From Magnetospirillum aberrantis SpK (GTDB lineage: Bacteria; Pseudomonadota; Alphaproteobacteria; Rhodospirillales; Magnetospirillaceae): DNA of 64,000 nucleotides. Shown here piece by piece: positions 54,285 to 62,449 of the stretch. A model generated the notes under the pieces. That model saw nothing but the letters and a program-made list of their open reading frames with translations, searched no databases and was not told the DNA's origin. The stretch lies in assembly GCF_011022235.1 (NCBI RefSeq), contig NZ_JAAIYP010000038.1, forward strand, positions 62,001 to 126,000, given 5' to 3'. Both the position numbers and the translations under genes were made by a program. Position 1 is the first letter of the stretch, and every line of letters starts with the position of its first letter.

Positions 54285-55136
54285 TCAGACGGGCAACGGC
54301 GCGGCGTAACCGCCGATGACGCGGACATGGGCGACCGGGTCGCGGGTCTGGACCAGATCCGCCAGGCGGGAATCGTCGGCGGCGACATAGCCCGGCACCT
54401 CGACCAGATGGCGCCACACGCCGTCGGAACGATGGGTGGCGACCAGATTGGCCACGTCCATGCCGGCGGCGGTGAAAGCGGCGCGCAAGCGGTCGCGGCT
54501 GATGTCGGGAGCGGTTTCCACCGCCACCAGGGTAAAGTCGTCGCCGGTGGCCTCGGGTTCGCGGCAGGCGACCACGAACGCTTCCAGCGGTTCGGCCCGG
54601 CCCGAGGCGACGCTGTCGGCCAGTGCCGGCAGGCGGGCGACCACCCGCGGCAGGTTGCCGGCATCCGAGGTCAACGCCAGCCACCACGGCTCGACGTCAT
54701 GGGAACCGGGAATGGGCACCAGACCGACGCTGGCCTGGGCATCGGCGACCATGCGCACCACGTGACCGGGGGTCAGGTGCACGATCTGCGGCCACACCAC
54801 GCCGAAATGGTTGCGCGCCAGCTCGATGTAACCGGCGCCGCGCTCGGGCTGATAGACGGCGATGACGAAAGGCTGTTGCAACCCGACCAGGGCGCCCATG
54901 ATCTCGCGCCAGATGCGCACCAACGCCTGTTTCGGGAAAGACCCCTTGTGGCGTTCCACCAGCCGGCGCAGCACCTGGGCCTCGCGACCGGGACGCAGGG
55001 CGACGCCGTCCGGTGCCTTGGCCTTGGCGATTTTTTCCACCAGGCCGGCACGTTCCATCAAAAGGTCGTGAATCTTGTCGTCGATGCGGTCGATTTCGCG
55101 GCGGACGCGGTCAAGGGAAGCGCTGTCGGTACTCAT
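54285..55136 (-). CDS. Chorismate mutase with a degenerate prephenate dehydratase-like domain
   Basis: A 283-residue protein. Residues 1-95 are an AroQ-type chorismate mutase (RREIDRIDDKIHDLLMERAG, then GREAQVLRRLVERHKGSFPK). The rest resembles only part of the prephenate dehydratase fold: ARNHFGVVWPQIVHLTPGHV and ASVGLVPIPGSHDVEPWW mirror the substrate lobe, but the second-lobe Thr-Arg-Phe motif is not found. The C-terminal part (about 200-283) may be ACT-like (FTLVAVETAPDISRDRLRAA). So it makes prephenate, while dehydratase activity is doubtful; the extra domain may be regulatory. It is first in the leftward operon. Confidence 0.82.
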   Translation of the reverse strand: MSTDSASLDRVRREIDRIDDKIHDLLMERAGLVEKIAKAKAPDGVALRPGREAQVLRRLVERHKGSFPKQALVRIWREIMGALVGLQQPFVIAVYQPERGAGYIELARNHFGVVWPQIVHLTPGHVVRMVADAQASVGLVPIPGSHDVEPWWLALTSDAGNLPRVVARLPALADSVASGRAEPLEAFVVACREPEATGDDFTLVAVETAPDISRDRLRAAFTAAGMDVANLVATHRSDGVWRHLVEVPGYVAADDSRLADLVQTRDPVAHVRVIGGYAAPLPV

Positions 55137-55207
55137 GGTGCAGGGTTCGGGCTTTCTGAGGGGCGGCATAGGTGTAGTGCGCCTGTCGTCCGAAATCAAA
55201 GAAAACG

Positions 55208-55236
55208 TTGACAGCCCCCCTTCGCACCCATAGCTA
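55208..55236 (+). promoter_or_regulatory. Sigma-70-type promoter of metX
   Basis: TTGACA at 55208-55213, a 17-bp spacer and TAGCTA at 55231-55236. Initiation near 55243 leaves a leader of about 32 bases before the metX ATG, too short for a SAM-II riboswitch. Confidence 0.75.
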
Positions 55237-55274
55237 ATCGTGTTCTTTCGTCGTTGGATAACCATATTTCCATC

Positions 55275-56465
55275 ATGACCGACGCCCCGCTTCCTGGGCC
55301 TGCTTCCCTTCGCAATCCGCTTGGCCTGACGGTCGAACTGGGCCGAGACACCCCGATTCGCCTTGATTGCGGGGTCGAGATGGATTCGGTCACCGTCGCC
55401 TACCAGACCTATGGCACGCTCAACGCCGACAGATCCAACGCCATCTTGCTGTGCCATGCCCTGACCGGCGACCAATACGTGGCCGACCCCCACCCCATCA
55501 CCGGCAAGCCCGGCTGGTGGAACGACCTTGTGGGGCCGGGCCGATTGTTCGACACCGACCGCTATTTCCTGATCTGCTCGAACGTGCTGGGCGGCTGCAT
55601 GGGCACCACCGGCCCCAAGGAGGTCAACCCCGCCACCGGCAAACCGTGGGGACAGGATTTCCCGATCATCACCATCGGCGACATGGTGCAGGTCCAGGCC
55701 CGGCTGGTGGACCACCTGGGTATCGACCAGATGTTCGCGGTCATCGGCGGGTCGATGGGCGGCATGCAGGTGCTGGAATGGTGCGCCTCGCGCCCTGAAC
55801 GGGTGTTCGCCGCCATCCCCATCGCCACGGCGGCACGCCATTCGGCGCAGAACATCGCCTTCAACGAGGTCGGCCGTCAGGCGGTGATCGCCGACCCCGA
55901 ATGGCGCGAGGGCCGCTACATGGACCACGGCACCAAGCCGCGCCGGGGTCTGGCGGTGGCGCGCATGGCCGCGCACATCACCTATCTGTCGGAGCCGGCC
56001 TTGCACCGCAAGTTCGGCCGCAACCTTCAGGGCGACCGCGACGCCTTCGAATACGGCTTCGGCGCCGAGTTCCAGGTGGAAAGCTATCTGCGCCACCAGG
56101 GCAGCACCTTCGTCGACCGTTTCGACGCCAATTCCTATCTCTACATCACCCGGGCCATGGACTATTTCGACCTGGCCGCCGAACACGGCAGTCTGGCCAA
56201 CGCCTTCAAGGGGACCAAGACCCGGTTCTGCGTGGTGTCGTTCTCGTCGGACTGGCTGTTCCCCACCGTGGAAAGCCGCGCCGTGGTGCACGCGCTGAAC
56301 GCGGTGGCGGCCAATGTCAGCTTCGTCGAGATCCAGTCGGACAAGGGCCACGACGCCTTCCTGCTGGACGAACCCGAATTCCACGCCACCCTGAGCGGCT
56401 TCCTTGAGGCCGCCGCCGTGCGGCGCGGCCTGCCGCCCGCCGGAAGCAAGGGGGAAACGCCATGA
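55275..56465 (+). CDS. metX: Homoserine O-acetyltransferase
   Basis: A 396-residue enzyme of the alpha/beta hydrolase fold. The MetX signature is complete: [28 protein letters not shown]-like [36 protein letters not shown], the nucleophile [23 protein letters not shown] with the Asp, and [15 protein letters not shown] with the His. It acylates homoserine in methionine synthesis. ATG 55275 is preferred over a TTG at 55254. It shares the ATGA overlap with metW and is divergent from the aromatic operon. Confidence 0.94.
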   Translation: MTDAPLPGPASLRNPLGLTVELGRDTPIRLDCGVEMDSVTVAYQTYGTLNADRSNAILLCHALTGDQYVADPHPITGKPGWWNDLVGPGRLFDTDRYFLICSNVLGGCMGTTGPKEVNPATGKPWGQDFPIITIGDMVQVQARLVDHLGIDQMFAVIGGSMGGMQVLEWCASRPERVFAAIPIATAARHSAQNIAFNEVGRQAVIADPEWREGRYMDHGTKPRRGLAVARMAAHITYLSEPALHRKFGRNLQGDRDAFEYGFGAEFQVESYLRHQGSTFVDRFDANSYLYITRAMDYFDLAAEHGSLANAFKGTKTRFCVVSFSSDWLFPTVESRAVVHALNAVAANVSFVEIQSDKGHDAFLLDEPEFHATLSGFLEAAAVRRGLPPAGSKGETP

Positions 56466-57085
56466 TCATGTCCATCGGCAGCCTGCGCGTCGATCTGCGC
56501 CTGATCGCCGACATGGTCGAGACCGGGTCGCGCGTGCTCGACGTCGGCTGCGGCGACGGCACGTTGCTGGCGTGGCTGGGCCGGCACAAGGATGTGGACG
56601 GGCGCGGCATCGAACTGTCCATGGCCGGCGTGTCGGCGGCGGTGGCGCAAGGCTTGTCGGTGATCCAGGGCGACGCCGACACCGACCTCAAGGACTATCC
56701 GTCGGGCGCCTTCGACACCGTCATCCTGAGCCAGACGCTGCAAGCGACCTACGAGCCCAAGACGGTGCTGAACCACATGTTGCGCATCGGCCGGCGCGCC
56801 ATCGTGTCGTTTCCCAATTTCGGCCATTGGCGGGTGCGTCTGTCGCTGGCGCTGAACGGGCGCATGCCGGTGACCGACACCCTGACCTATCAATGGTACG
56901 ACACGCCCAACATCCATTTCTGCACCATCCACGACTTCCTGGCGCTGTGCGACGAATTGGGCATCACCGTCGAGCGAGCCATCGCCCTTGACGGCAAGGG
57001 CGGCGTGCTGCCGTTCGATGGCGACGGCCCCTTGGCCAACCTGTTCGCCACCCAAGGCCTGTTCGTGCTGAGCCGGGCCGGCTGA
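56462..57085 (+). CDS. metW: Methionine biosynthesis protein MetW
   Basis: A 207-residue methyltransferase-fold protein. SAM motif I is [57 protein letters not shown] and [20 protein letters not shown] are diagnostic of MetW. It works with MetX in homoserine acylation in many proteobacteria. Its ATG overlaps the metX stop by four bases. Confidence 0.93.
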   Translation: MIMSIGSLRVDLRLIADMVETGSRVLDVGCGDGTLLAWLGRHKDVDGRGIELSMAGVSAAVAQGLSVIQGDADTDLKDYPSGAFDTVILSQTLQATYEPKTVLNHMLRIGRRAIVSFPNFGHWRVRLSLALNGRMPVTDTLTYQWYDTPNIHFCTIHDFLALCDELGITVERAIALDGKGGVLPFDGDGPLANLFATQGLFVLSRAG

Positions 57086-57092
57086 GGCCGTC

Positions 57093-58304
57093 ATGAGCCC
57101 CCATCGCGGCCCGACGGCCTTCGTCAAGTTCCGGGCCGACGCGCCGTTTTCCTTTCACATCTCGGCCACCGAGTCCCGCCACCGTCAGGGCGGCGACGGC
57201 AGCCGCGCCTATTACACCCGGAGCCGTCTGGTGCTGCAACAGGTGCGCCAAGCCGGCCCGGCGGCGCGCGTCGTCGCCGAAAGCGCCCATTTCCGCACCC
57301 TGCCGGCCGAACGCTGGGCCCGCGATTACGGCCGCCAGAAGGTGATGTTCGTCCTGCCGTCCGAGGCGCTGGGCGACTGTGTCGGCGTGGTGCTGTTTCT
57401 CAGGGCCTTCCGCCGGCGCTTCCCCGAGGCCGGGGTGACCATCGCCAACACCGGCGCCGCCAGCGACCTGTTCGGCCGCGAACCGGGCGTGCGGGTATTG
57501 CCGCTGGTGGTCTCGGAAAAGGAACTGGACGGCCATTTCCCCATCATCGACCTGGGGGAAGTGGATGGCTGGGACACCGTGACCACCCAGCCGGTGGACG
57601 TGGAAACCACGCTGTTGCTGCGGTTCGGGCTGGACCCGGTCGAGGTGCCGCCCCGCCCCCTGTCCGCCGGCCGTCCCGCCGTCGCCATCCTGCCCATGGC
57701 CAGCAGCCCGCTGCGCACCCTGCCCCCCCAGGTCGCCGCCGCCATCGCCACCGCCTTGCACGAAAAGGCCGACGTGACGGTGGTGCTCAACGCCTATCAG
57801 GGCTTGAAGCCGGCCTATGAACGCCGGCTCGTGCCATTGCTGCCCAAGGATGTCCGGGTGTCGCCCGGCTTTCCCACCACCGCCGGATTGCTGGATTTCC
57901 TGGCGGCCCAGGATTTCGTGGTCACCGCCGACAGCGGTCCCGCCCATCTGAGCAAACTGTTCGGCACCCGCGGGCTGGCAATCTACACCTCGGCCTCGGG
58001 CACGGTGTTGCAGGGACGGCACGGCAATCTGGATTTGTGGCAGGTGGATTATGCCGGCCGCCATTGCGCCGCGCCCTGCGGCCTAGCCAAGCTGCGCGCC
58101 ACCGCCGACGGTCGGGTCGGATGCATGGGCAGCCTGAACCTTCCGGTCGAGGATTTGCCCAATCTGGTGGGCGAGGCCCAACCGGCCCTGGCCGAACGCC
58201 TGACGTTCGACGACCACGTCCCTTGCGTGGCGCGGCTGGTCGAGGAACGCGATCGCGTGGCCCAAGCCGCCTTGGACCACTTCTCCTCCCTCAGCTCTCG
58301 CTGA
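57093..58304 (+). CDS. Family 9 glycosyltransferase-like protein
   Basis: A 403-residue protein with the heptosyltransferase (GT9) plan: VMFVLPSEALGDCVGVVLFL at the N-terminal domain, PAVAILPMASSPLRTLPPQV near the middle, and the C-terminal signature FVVTADSGPAHLSKLFGTRG. CAAPCGLAKLR holds two Cys near residue 330. GT9 enzymes add sugars to lipopolysaccharide core or similar glycans. The donor is unknown. It starts eight bases after metW, so may be read from the metX promoter, and overlaps the convergent methyltransferase gene by 14 bp. Confidence 0.82.
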   Translation: MSPHRGPTAFVKFRADAPFSFHISATESRHRQGGDGSRAYYTRSRLVLQQVRQAGPAARVVAESAHFRTLPAERWARDYGRQKVMFVLPSEALGDCVGVVLFLRAFRRRFPEAGVTIANTGAASDLFGREPGVRVLPLVVSEKELDGHFPIIDLGEVDGWDTVTTQPVDVETTLLLRFGLDPVEVPPRPLSAGRPAVAILPMASSPLRTLPPQVAAAIATALHEKADVTVVLNAYQGLKPAYERRLVPLLPKDVRVSPGFPTTAGLLDFLAAQDFVVTADSGPAHLSKLFGTRGLAIYTSASGTVLQGRHGNLDLWQVDYAGRHCAAPCGLAKLRATADGRVGCMGSLNLPVEDLPNLVGEAQPALAERLTFDDHVPCVARLVEERDRVAQAALDHFSSLSSR

Positions 58305-59052
58305 CCGAACGCGAGAACCCCTGCGCCACCGGCAGATAGCCCCGCCGCTTGCCCTGGCGTAGGCCGGTGGCGGCGTAGATCTGTTTGGTCGCCTCGACGA
58401 TGTTGACCCCGGCGAAGGTTTCGAACCAACGGCACCCCAAATTCTCGATGGCCATGGCCGAGCGCAGCATCACCCGCGAATTGGTCGGCGGCAGGAACAG
58501 CGCGCCGCAACTGGAAACCGGGGTGAACATGTTGTCGCGCAACAGCCGCGCCAACTGGCCGGTGGTGTAGGGACGGCCCTGGCCGAACGGCGTGCGCTCC
58601 AACCGCGCCCAGATGCCGCGACGGTTGGGCACGACGATGGCCAGACGACCGCCATCGGCCAGCACCCGCCACAACTCGCGCATCATGCCCCGCACCTGTT
58701 CGGTGGATTCGAGGGCATGCACCAGCAAGATCCGGTCCATGCTGCGGTCGGGCAACGGCAGGTCGGTCTCGTCGCCCAGCAAGGTCATGCCCGGTCCCTC
58801 GGGCGGCCACGGCAACACGCCCTGACTGGCCGGCATGGCCGCCACCACCCGTTCGGCCTCGGCCAGGAACGGACGCAGATAGGGCGTGGCGAAACCGACG
58901 CCCAGCACCCGCTGGCCGGACACATCCGACCACAGCATCCGCAACTGGCGGCGGATCATGCGTTGGGCCATCTGGCCCAGGCTGGTGGCGTAGAAATCCC
59001 GAAGATCGACCACGTCGGCCCACAGCGACGGAGAAGGGGGCAGGTTGGACAC
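58291..59052 (-). CDS. SAM-dependent methyltransferase-like protein
   Basis: A 253-residue class I methyltransferase. Motif I is partly changed (QRVLGVGFATPYLRPFLAEA in place of D-x-G-x-G), then TLLGDETDLPLPDRSMDRIL, HALESTEQVRGMMRELWRVL and RLAIVVPNRRGIWARLERTP follow the type-11 fold. The tail has ENLGCRWFETFAGVNIVEAT and the conserved Arg/Lys end. The substrate is unknown. It lies ahead of the ABC exporter genes on the same strand, 35 bp after the permease gene in transcription order. Confidence 0.82.
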   Translation of the reverse strand: MSNLPPSPSLWADVVDLRDFYATSLGQMAQRMIRRQLRMLWSDVSGQRVLGVGFATPYLRPFLAEAERVVAAMPASQGVLPWPPEGPGMTLLGDETDLPLPDRSMDRILLVHALESTEQVRGMMRELWRVLADGGRLAIVVPNRRGIWARLERTPFGQGRPYTTGQLARLLRDNMFTPVSSCGALFLPPTNSRVMLRSAMAIENLGCRWFETFAGVNIVEATKQIYAATGLRQGKRRGYLPVAQGFSRSVSES

Positions 59053-59087
59053 GGTACGCCTCGTTGTCAGGATGGAAACACTCTACC

Positions 59088-59891
59088 TCATTCGCCGACG
59101 TTGAGCAGCAGGCCGCGCCGCCGCGCCACGTGGTGGGTGCGCAGGAACAACGCCCCGGCCAGCACCAGATAGACAAGGTTCAGCCCCACCGCCCCGGAAA
59201 AAAGATCCCACCGGAACAAGTTGTCGATCATCAGCGCCCGCATGCCTTCGAACACATGGGCCGGCGGCAACGCCCACGCCACCGGCTGAAGCCAGCCGGG
59301 CAAGGTGGCGATGGGGTAATAGATGCCCGACAGCGGCGCCACCGCGAACACCATCACCCAGGCCAGACTTTCCGCCCCCAGACCGAAACGCAGCACCAGG
59401 GCGGAAACGCCCAGGCCGATGGCCCAACCGCTGACCATCAGGTTGACCCAGAACGCGACCAGCGGCAGCCCCAGGTCGAACAAAGAGAAATGATAAAGCG
59501 GAATCGCCAAGGCCACCGCCGGCAGCACCCCCAGCATGGTCCGCACCAGACTCATGCCCAGCATGGCGGCCACCAATTCATGCGGTCTGAGCGGGCTGAC
59601 CGAAAGGTGGCCCAGATTGCGCGACCACATTTCCTCCATGAACGACAGCGCCACCCCCAGATTGCCGCGAAACATCACGTCCCACAGCAGCACCGCGCCG
59701 ATCAGCACGCCGCCGGCGCGGGCCACCCAGTCGGAATGGCCCTGGAAGAACTGGCTGGTGAAGCCCCACACCACCATGTTGACCGCCGGCCAATAGGCCA
59801 TTTCCAGCACACGGGGCCACGACCCGCGCAGGATGTAGAGATGGCGCAGCATCATGGCGAAGACCCGGCGGGCGGCGGAAGACGTGCTCAT
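59088..59891 (-). CDS. ABC-2 type transporter permease
   Basis: A 267-residue permease with six hydrophobic helices, among them MAYWPAVNMVVWGFTSQFFQ, GGVLIGAVLLWDVMFRGNLG, LVAFWVNLMVSGWAIGLGVS and NLVYLVLAGALFLRTHHVAR. The region VMVFAVAPLSGIYYPIATLP is the ABC-2 signature. It is paired by a four-base overlap (ATGA) with the ATPase gene. Likely exports a lipid, polysaccharide or drug; the substrate cannot be told. Confidence 0.88.
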   Translation of the reverse strand: MSTSSAARRVFAMMLRHLYILRGSWPRVLEMAYWPAVNMVVWGFTSQFFQGHSDWVARAGGVLIGAVLLWDVMFRGNLGVALSFMEEMWSRNLGHLSVSPLRPHELVAAMLGMSLVRTMLGVLPAVALAIPLYHFSLFDLGLPLVAFWVNLMVSGWAIGLGVSALVLRFGLGAESLAWVMVFAVAPLSGIYYPIATLPGWLQPVAWALPPAHVFEGMRALMIDNLFRWDLFSGAVGLNLVYLVLAGALFLRTHHVARRRGLLLNVGE

Positions 59892-60634
59892 GGCATGGTC
59901 TCCGCACGGCGGTCGCGGGCGATGTCCAGGAACACCTCTTCCAGCGTGGCACGGCCGTATTCGCCAACCAATGCCGACGGCGCGCCCTGGTCCACCAACC
60001 GGCCGCCCTTGAGCACCAGGACGTCGTCGCACATGCGTTCCACCTCGGTCATGTTGTGCGAGGCAAGCAAGATGGTGGCGCCGCTGGCGCGCTGGTAATC
60101 CCGAAGATAACCGCGCATCCAGTCGGCGGTGTCGGGGTCGAGCGATGCCGTCGGTTCGTCCAGCAACAGCAATTCCGGCCGGTTGAGCAGCGCCTTTGCC
60201 AACGCCACCCGCGTCTTCTGGCCGGCCGACAGCTTGCCCACCGGGCGGTCAAGGAACTCGGAAAGCTCCAGCGCGCGTTCCAGTTCGCCGACCCGCGCCT
60301 TCAGATGCGGCACGCCGTAAAGGTGGCCGTAAACCGTCAGGTTCTCGCGGGCGCTCAGCCGATGCGGCAGGTCCACGTAGGGGCTGGAGAAATTAAGACG
60401 CGGCAGGACCCGATAGCGATGCCGCACCATGTCCTCGCCCAGGACCCGGATGGTGCCGGAACTGGGCAGCAAAAGGCCCAGCAACATGGACAAGGTGGTG
60501 GTCTTGCCGGCACCGTTGCCGCCCAACAAGGCCACGGTGGCGCCGCGGGCAATTGTGAACGACACGCCGTCCACCGCCACCACCGATCCGAAATGCTTGC
60601 TCAGGCCGTCCACCTGAAGGGCGAAGTCTTGCAT
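59888..60634 (-). CDS. ABC transporter ATP-binding protein
   Basis: A 248-residue ATPase. Walker A is LLGGNGAGKTTTLSML, the signature is KLSAGQKTRVALAKALLN, Walker B is LLLLDEPTASLDPDT and the switch His is LLASHNMTEVERM. It drives the permease encoded next to it. The signature LSAGQ departs slightly from LSGGQ, as is common in ABC-2 exporters. The stop overlaps the permease start. Confidence 0.92.
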   Translation of the reverse strand: MQDFALQVDGLSKHFGSVVAVDGVSFTIARGATVALLGGNGAGKTTTLSMLLGLLLPSSGTIRVLGEDMVRHRYRVLPRLNFSSPYVDLPHRLSARENLTVYGHLYGVPHLKARVGELERALELSEFLDRPVGKLSAGQKTRVALAKALLNRPELLLLDEPTASLDPDTADWMRGYLRDYQRASGATILLASHNMTEVERMCDDVLVLKGGRLVDQGAPSALVGEYGRATLEEVFLDIARDRRAETMP

Positions 60635-60752
60635 CCACCGGATATAGGCGAGAGCCGGCGCCGACGCAAACCGTGATCTTGACCGGGCTCAAGGCGGCAC
60701 ACCCCGCATTGTTGCTTGGCTGACGCCTCTTTCGCCCACAAGGAGCACCGTC

Positions 60753-61013
60753 ATGACCGAAACCGTCCTCGACGTCCGGGCCATCGCGCCCGCCGAGCGT
60801 CACGCCCTGGTTTTCTCCACCTTCGACGCCTTGGCCCCGGGCGGCGCCTTCATCCTGGCCGCCGACCACGACCCCCGGCCGCTCTATGCCCAATTCGGCG
60901 CCCAGCGTTCCGGCAAGTTCGAGTGGAGCTATGTGGAGCAGGGCCCGGAAGTATGGCGCGTGCGGATCGCGCGGGCCCGCGAAGGGGCTTCGTGCTGCGG
61001 CAGTTGCAGCTAG
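60753..61013 (+). CDS. DUF2249 domain protein
   Basis: An 86-residue protein: LDVRAIAPAERHALVFSTFD, then GGAFILAADHDPRPLYAQFG and WSYVEQGPEVWRVRIAR match DUF2249, often found with hemerythrin and nitric-oxide-related proteins. It ends in SCCGSCS, a Cys cluster that could bind a metal. AAGGAGC lies before the ATG. It is divergent from the ABC exporter. Confidence 0.78.
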   Translation: MTETVLDVRAIAPAERHALVFSTFDALAPGGAFILAADHDPRPLYAQFGAQRSGKFEWSYVEQGPEVWRVRIARAREGASCCGSCS

Positions 61014-61015
61014 TG

Positions 61016-61041
61016 CATTGAAGCATTCAGATTCTTCAATG
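61016..61041 (+). repeat. Hairpin just after the DUF2249 gene
   Basis: CATTGAAG (61016-61023) and CTTCAATG (61034-61041) form an 8-bp stem two bases after the stop codon. It has no T run. Confidence 0.4.
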
Positions 61042-61103
61042 TACCAAGCCCGAGCGGCGTTTGAGCCAGACTTGCGCCGGAGGCGCAGCCGCCAAAGGCA
61101 AAG

Positions 61104-61141
61104 CGAGTGCTCAGACGCATTTGAATGCGTCTGAGCACTCG
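61104..61141. terminator. Strong hairpin between the DUF2249 and degenerate-EAL genes
   Basis: CGAGTGCTCAGACGCAT (61104-61120), loop TTGA, and the exact complement (61125-61141) give a 17-bp perfect stem in the 174-bp space between two convergent genes. It is probably a shared terminator, though neither side shows a T run. Confidence 0.6.
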
Positions 61142-61187
61142 TCACCGTCCCCCGCGCTCCGATGCCGACGCCGACGGGCGCGGGGGA

Positions 61188-62441
61188 TCAATACTGACGG
61201 GGACGGGCGCGGATACCCCGCCGGCGCACATCGCCGGCCAGGGTCTGTTCCACATGGCGGCCCTGGAACAAGGTGATGCCCACCGAATGGCCGTATTCGA
61301 TGGCCGAGGGAGTGTCGCACCGAGCCAGGATGATGCGGGTGACGCCGATACGGCGTAGCGCGTCGGTCTTCTTGTCGCGTTCCTCGGTCAAGCTCGGGTC
61401 CCAGATCAGCTTGATCAGATCGGCCCCCAACCGTTCGCGATCGACGAAGGGCAGCATGGAATAGCTCAACCCGTCGATGCAGATGCGATAGCCGCGATCA
61501 TGGGCGAAGTCGCGGGCGAACAGATAGGCCCCCAGGTCGGCGAAGATATCGACCTTTTGCAGTTCCAGCACGATGGTGCCGCGCATGCCGGCCTTGACGT
61601 TGTCGTCGAACACCATGAATTCAGGGCTCAGGATGGTCGAGACGTTGAGGTTGATGCTGATGTCGCCTTCCAAGGTGCGGTCGTCGTGCTTGTTGAGCAA
61701 GCTCAGCACGCGGCGGTCCAGCGTCTCGGTCAACTGCTGGAACAGCCAGGGACTGGAATTCATGTTGACGCTGGGCATCAACGTCTGACGCAGGTCGGCG
61801 ATGGAAATGAACAATTCGTGGAACACCGGCTGCGGCGGTGCCTGGCCGACCACCGCGCACACCGCCTGGCGCCGCATCAGATTGGCCAGATCGGCCTGGC
61901 CCAAGGCCGCCTCGACGCGCGCCAGAAGGTCGGGAGTGAACGGCGCGCCCTTGGGCTTGTCCTGCTGACGGGTGTCGCGGGCGGTCCGTTCCTGTTCGGC
62001 ACGGCGACGGTCCTGCTCCTCCTGAAGCATCTTCTGCGCCAGCGCCACCAGGACGTCATACTCGCGTTCCAGGTCGTACCACGTGCAGAACGTGCCCTTG
62101 CGGCCCTGAGCGTCGTCGATGATCAGCGGATCGTCGGAGAACAGGAACCTCAACTTGACGATGGCCGATTCCACCTCGTCCTGGGCCTGGGCCTTGTACA
62201 CCACCATCAGGTCGGCGTTGGCCAGGGTGAACACCTGGGCCTGCAACATCTTGACCAGCCCTTCGAAGGTGCTGGCGGCAATGCGCATGTGATGGTCGCG
62301 CCGGTTCTGGCTGAGCAGTTCCGAAAGGTGGATGTGCACCGCCCGGCGTTCGGAACGATGGCGTTCCAGCCGATGCAGGTAGTCGATCAGCAGGTTTTCC
62401 TGGGCGTTGGCACGCGGGGCGGCGGAGGGGGAACCGAACAT
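61188..62441 (-). CDS. Degenerate GGDEF/EAL-like protein, paralogue 2
   Basis: A 417-residue soluble protein. Residues about 25-120 have a degenerate GGDEF-like stretch (QVFTLANADLMVVYKAQAQD). The C-terminal half follows the EAL fold: FHELFISIADLRQTLMPSVN replaces the EAL start, SINLNVSTILSPEF matches the N-x-S strand, TIVLELQKVDIF keeps the Glu, and ICIDGLSYSMLPFVD lacks the DDFG catalytic pair. ILARCDTPSAIEYGHSVGIT then LFQGRHVEQ ends the domain. It cannot cleave c-di-GMP and is likely a binding or structural protein. It follows its paralogue by eight bases. Confidence 0.8.
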   Translation of the reverse strand: MFGSPSAAPRANAQENLLIDYLHRLERHRSERRAVHIHLSELLSQNRRDHHMRIAASTFEGLVKMLQAQVFTLANADLMVVYKAQAQDEVESAIVKLRFLFSDDPLIIDDAQGRKGTFCTWYDLEREYDVLVALAQKMLQEEQDRRRAEQERTARDTRQQDKPKGAPFTPDLLARVEAALGQADLANLMRRQAVCAVVGQAPPQPVFHELFISIADLRQTLMPSVNMNSSPWLFQQLTETLDRRVLSLLNKHDDRTLEGDISINLNVSTILSPEFMVFDDNVKAGMRGTIVLELQKVDIFADLGAYLFARDFAHDRGYRICIDGLSYSMLPFVDRERLGADLIKLIWDPSLTEERDKKTDALRRIGVTRIILARCDTPSAIEYGHSVGITLFQGRHVEQTLAGDVRRRGIRARPRQY

Positions 62442-62449
62442 GGCCGCTC

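Noticed and set aside
55137-55274. SAM-II riboswitch ahead of metX
   Set aside because: The conserved core is not present and the inferred leader of about 32 bases is too short.
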